64,000 bases of DNA from Flavobacterium sp. CG_23.5. GTDB taxonomy: Bacteria; Bacteroidota; Bacteroidia; Flavobacteriales; Flavobacteriaceae. The notes below the pieces were generated by a model. That model saw nothing but the letters and a program-made list of their open reading frames with translations. It was not told where the DNA came from and ran no database searches. Below are positions 61,790 through 64,000 of this stretch, piece after piece (position 1 is the stretch's first letter; each line of letters begins with the position of its first letter). The position numbers and the translations under genes were made by a program. The stretch spans positions 1,015,001 to 1,079,000 of the forward strand of contig NZ_JAGGNA010000001.1 in the NCBI RefSeq assembly GCF_017875765.1, in the 5' to 3' direction.

Positions 61790-64000
61790 ATGAACTTTAA
61801 AATATTATTTGTCTTTTTTCTACTTTTTTATGTAGCTCCTGCTTTTGCCCAAAAAGAAGCGGCTATATGGTACTTTGGAAATACTGCCGGGCTTGATTTT
61901 AATTCAGGAAGCCCTATAACTTTGTCGAATGGTCAATTAAATACAGCTGAAGGTTGTACCAGCATTGCCGATAAAGATGGAAATTTACTTTTTTACACTG
62001 ATGGTTCAATAGTTTACGACAAATCTCATCAGGTTATGCCTAATGGATTTGGTCTATTGGGTCATAACTCAAGTACGCAATCGGCCATTATTGTTCCTAA
62101 ACCGAACAATCCAAATTTGTATTATATATTCATAGTTGACCAACCCAATCCAAAAAATGTAGATGATGATCCATATAATAATGAAGACCCTCCAAATAAC
62201 GGATTAAATTATTCCTTAGTGGATCTAAGATTAAATAATGGCTTGGGTGATATTGTTATATCCGAAAAAAACATTCACTTAATAACTTACGATAAAAATA
62301 ACACGGAGGATGTAAAATATAAATGTTCTGAAAAAATAACAGCTGTACAGCATGCTGATGGAGTTTCGTTTTGGATAATAACTCATTTTAAAGACACATT
62401 TTATTCCTTTAAAATAAGTACACTTGGAGTGGATAAAAAACCAATCCCTACATCTACAAATTTAAATGTTCCGCTGGGTGGTTATATTTCCAATGCAATA
62501 GGCTATTTAAAAACATCACCAAATGGTAAAAAAATTGCTATAGCTAATTCATCAATGAAACTAAATGACGAATTAGACCCCAAAGGCAATGTAATAAGAA
62601 ATACAGGAAATGTCTGGCTCTATGATTTTGATACAGGGTCTGGAAAAGTAAGTAATGGATTTTCAATAATGAGTGGAACAAATCCCTACGGATTAGAGTT
62701 TTCCGCAAAATCAAAAAAACTTTATGTAACTGTAAACCGTTTTAATCCCGATGGAATTACATTAGGTAGTTCCTTAATTCAATTTGATCTTAAAAGTTCA
62801 AATATCATTGGTTCAAATACAACAATAATAACCTCCGCTTATGTAGCCGGAGCTTTACAATTAGGTCTCGACGAAAAAATATATCGGTCTGGTTACCCTA
62901 TTTTAACCGATAGCTCAAATAAATTGTCTGTAATAAACAATCCAGAATTAAATGGTACTTCTTGTAATTTTTTACAAAATGAAATCGATTTAAAGGGCGG
63001 TTTTGCAAAATTGGGTTTACCGCCATTTATAACTTCATTATTTTTATATGCCTTTAGCTATGAATTTAATTGTTTGGGACAAGCTACACATTTTTATATC
63101 AATTCTGTTGAAAAAATAGACTCTGTGCTTTGGGATTTTGGAGACGGAACCACCTCTACAGACATAAATGCTTATCATACATATCAAAACATAGGTGATT
63201 ACAAAGTAACTTTGATAAAAACCATCAACGGAGAAAATAGAGAACCACTCGAAAAAACAATAACTATATATGAAATTCCCAAAATAATTTCAACACCATA
63301 TAAATTAATCCAATGTGATACACAAGATAATTTACCGACAGATGGATTAGCCTCTTTCAATTTAGCGCTGGCTAATGAACCAATTAGCTTAGGTAAAAAA
63401 GATTTTCAAGTATTTTATTATCACAGTATCCTTGAAGCAGAAAACGATCTTAATAATTCTAACTCTATTCCCACTAATTATCGCAACACCATCCCAGATG
63501 AAATTCTATATGCAAAAGTTACACCACCGAATTCTTCCTGTTATAGTATCGCTACTGTTATTTTACATGCTAATAAAAACATATTAATTTTACCTCAGGC
63601 AATGCGTGAATGTGATCTTGGTAATGGTAAAGGACTTTTTAATTTAAAACAAAAGAAGGAATTAATAAAAACTGAGTTGAATTTACCATCAGATGTTCGT
63701 TTGTATTTCTATTCTAATGAAGATGATGCTTCATTAGGTGTAAATGAATTAGAAGATCAGTACACATCGATTTCTAAAATAATATACATTCGAGCTGAAA
63801 ATAATGAGGGATGTTATGGAACAGGAAATTTTGAAATTATAGTAGTATCAACCCCAAAAATAAATACCTTAGTAAAAAGAATACTATGTGAAGGCAATAG
63901 CACTTCAATTGTATTAGATGCTGGTATTATCTTTCCAGCACTTCTTACTGATTATACCTACAAATGGTCAACAGGGGAAATAACACCCACCATTAAAATA
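61790..64000 (+). CDS. T9SS-type surface protein with PKD domain (partial at window end)
   Basis: The frame opens with ATG at 61790 and is still open at the window edge (737 codons visible). It has a signal peptide (ILFVFFLLFYVAPAFAQ), a long beta-propeller-like region (EAAIWYFGNTAGLDFNSG, EGCTSIADKDGNLLFYTDG), a PKD domain (VLWDFGDGTTST) near residue 450, and Ig-like repeats (LIQCDTQDN, ECDLGNGKG). This matches flavobacterial surface proteins ending in a type B sorting domain, which would lie beyond the window. Confidence 0.85.
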   Translation, partial: MNFKILFVFFLLFYVAPAFAQKEAAIWYFGNTAGLDFNSGSPITLSNGQLNTAEGCTSIADKDGNLLFYTDGSIVYDKSHQVMPNGFGLLGHNSSTQSAIIVPKPNNPNLYYIFIVDQPNPKNVDDDPYNNEDPPNNGLNYSLVDLRLNNGLGDIVISEKNIHLITYDKNNTEDVKYKCSEKITAVQHADGVSFWIITHFKDTFYSFKISTLGVDKKPIPTSTNLNVPLGGYISNAIGYLKTSPNGKKIAIANSSMKLNDELDPKGNVIRNTGNVWLYDFDTGSGKVSNGFSIMSGTNPYGLEFSAKSKKLYVTVNRFNPDGITLGSSLIQFDLKSSNIIGSNTTIITSAYVAGALQLGLDEKIYRSGYPILTDSSNKLSVINNPELNGTSCNFLQNEIDLKGGFAKLGLPPFITSLFLYAFSYEFNCLGQATHFYINSVEKIDSVLWDFGDGTTSTDINAYHTYQNIGDYKVTLIKTINGENREPLEKTITIYEIPKIISTPYKLIQCDTQDNLPTDGLASFNLALANEPISLGKKDFQVFYYHSILEAENDLNNSNSIPTNYRNTIPDEILYAKVTPPNSSCYSIATVILHANKNILILPQAMRECDLGNGKGLFNLKQKKELIKTELNLPSDVRLYFYSNEDDASLGVNELEDQYTSISKIIYIRAENNEGCYGTGNFEIIVVSTPKINTLVKRILCEGNSTSIVLDAGIIFPALLTDYTYKWSTGEITPTIKI

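Noticed and set aside
1..64000. tRNA, rRNA, CRISPR arrays, insertion sequences or prophage
   Set aside because: No cloverleaf-like segments, regularly spaced repeats, transposases, integrases or phage structural genes were found on reading both strands.

Overview
The window looks like chromosome from a Flavobacterium-type member of the Bacteroidota. It is strongly AT-rich. Many genes carry the Bacteroidota -7 promoter element TAnnTTTG and none shows a clear Shine-Dalgarno site. It encodes type IX secretion substrates (type A and type B C-terminal domains), a TonB-dependent receptor and LytTR/2TM-type signalling. I see no rRNA, tRNA, CRISPR array, insertion sequence or prophage.

Layout. 1-2.1 kb: N-terminal part of a CcoI-type copper P-ATPase divergent from an Fnr/Crp regulator, with a perfect ATGAC-N4-GTCAT palindrome between them. 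2.1-11.7 kb: housekeeping genes (amino-acid permease, mazG, DUF5606, def, a FUSC/YccS-like membrane protein, mqo, ruvX, dapD), with a ParE/RelE-type toxin-antitoxin pair butted against ruvX. 11.7-20.7 kb: a cell-surface glycan (probably LPS core) cluster with six recognisable glycosyltransferases, one glycosyltransferase-like protein, a Kdo-kinase-like protein and a polysaccharide deacetylase. 20.8-25.3 kb: tsaC-like, CCA-adding enzyme, ctaA, a CDP-alcohol phosphatidyltransferase and csbD.

25.4-33.5 kb: a minus-strand signalling locus made of a secreted protein, a LytS-type kinase with a C-terminal 2TM domain, two free 2TM proteins, an ArnT-like transferase and a LytTR response regulator, followed by a TonB-dependent receptor. 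The secreted-protein operon and the receptor gene carry matching 9-12-9 LytTR-type direct repeats, each 33 nt upstream of a -7 box. This suggests one regulon. A second toxin-antitoxin pair shares the intergenic space. The kinase gene contains an in-frame copy of a dispersed palindromic repeat.

33.9-43.8 kb: a type A T9SS protein with ~30-residue Trp/Asn repeats, an acetyltransferase, a VOC protein, ClC and HPP membrane proteins, a pRiA4b ORF-3-like protein, a YejK/NdpA-like protein and a GAF protein, with several palindromic repeats between genes. 43.8-50.7 kb: an HD-phosphohydrolase/Pycsar-effector fusion, a 1243-residue lipoprotein joining a calcineurin-type phosphoesterase, a kinase-like region and an Omp85-like barrel, an SdiA-regulated-type lipoprotein, and an uncharacterised protein with kinase-like motifs. 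51.1-64 kb: a PAS histidine kinase with a REC-only regulator, an ABC exporter pair, and three consecutive type B T9SS surface proteins. The second of these is split by a frameshift and the third runs off the window.

The best candidates for undescribed biology are the LytTR/2TM/receptor regulon, the HD-PycTM fusion, the phosphoesterase-kinase-barrel fusion, and the repeat that has become part of the kinase protein.
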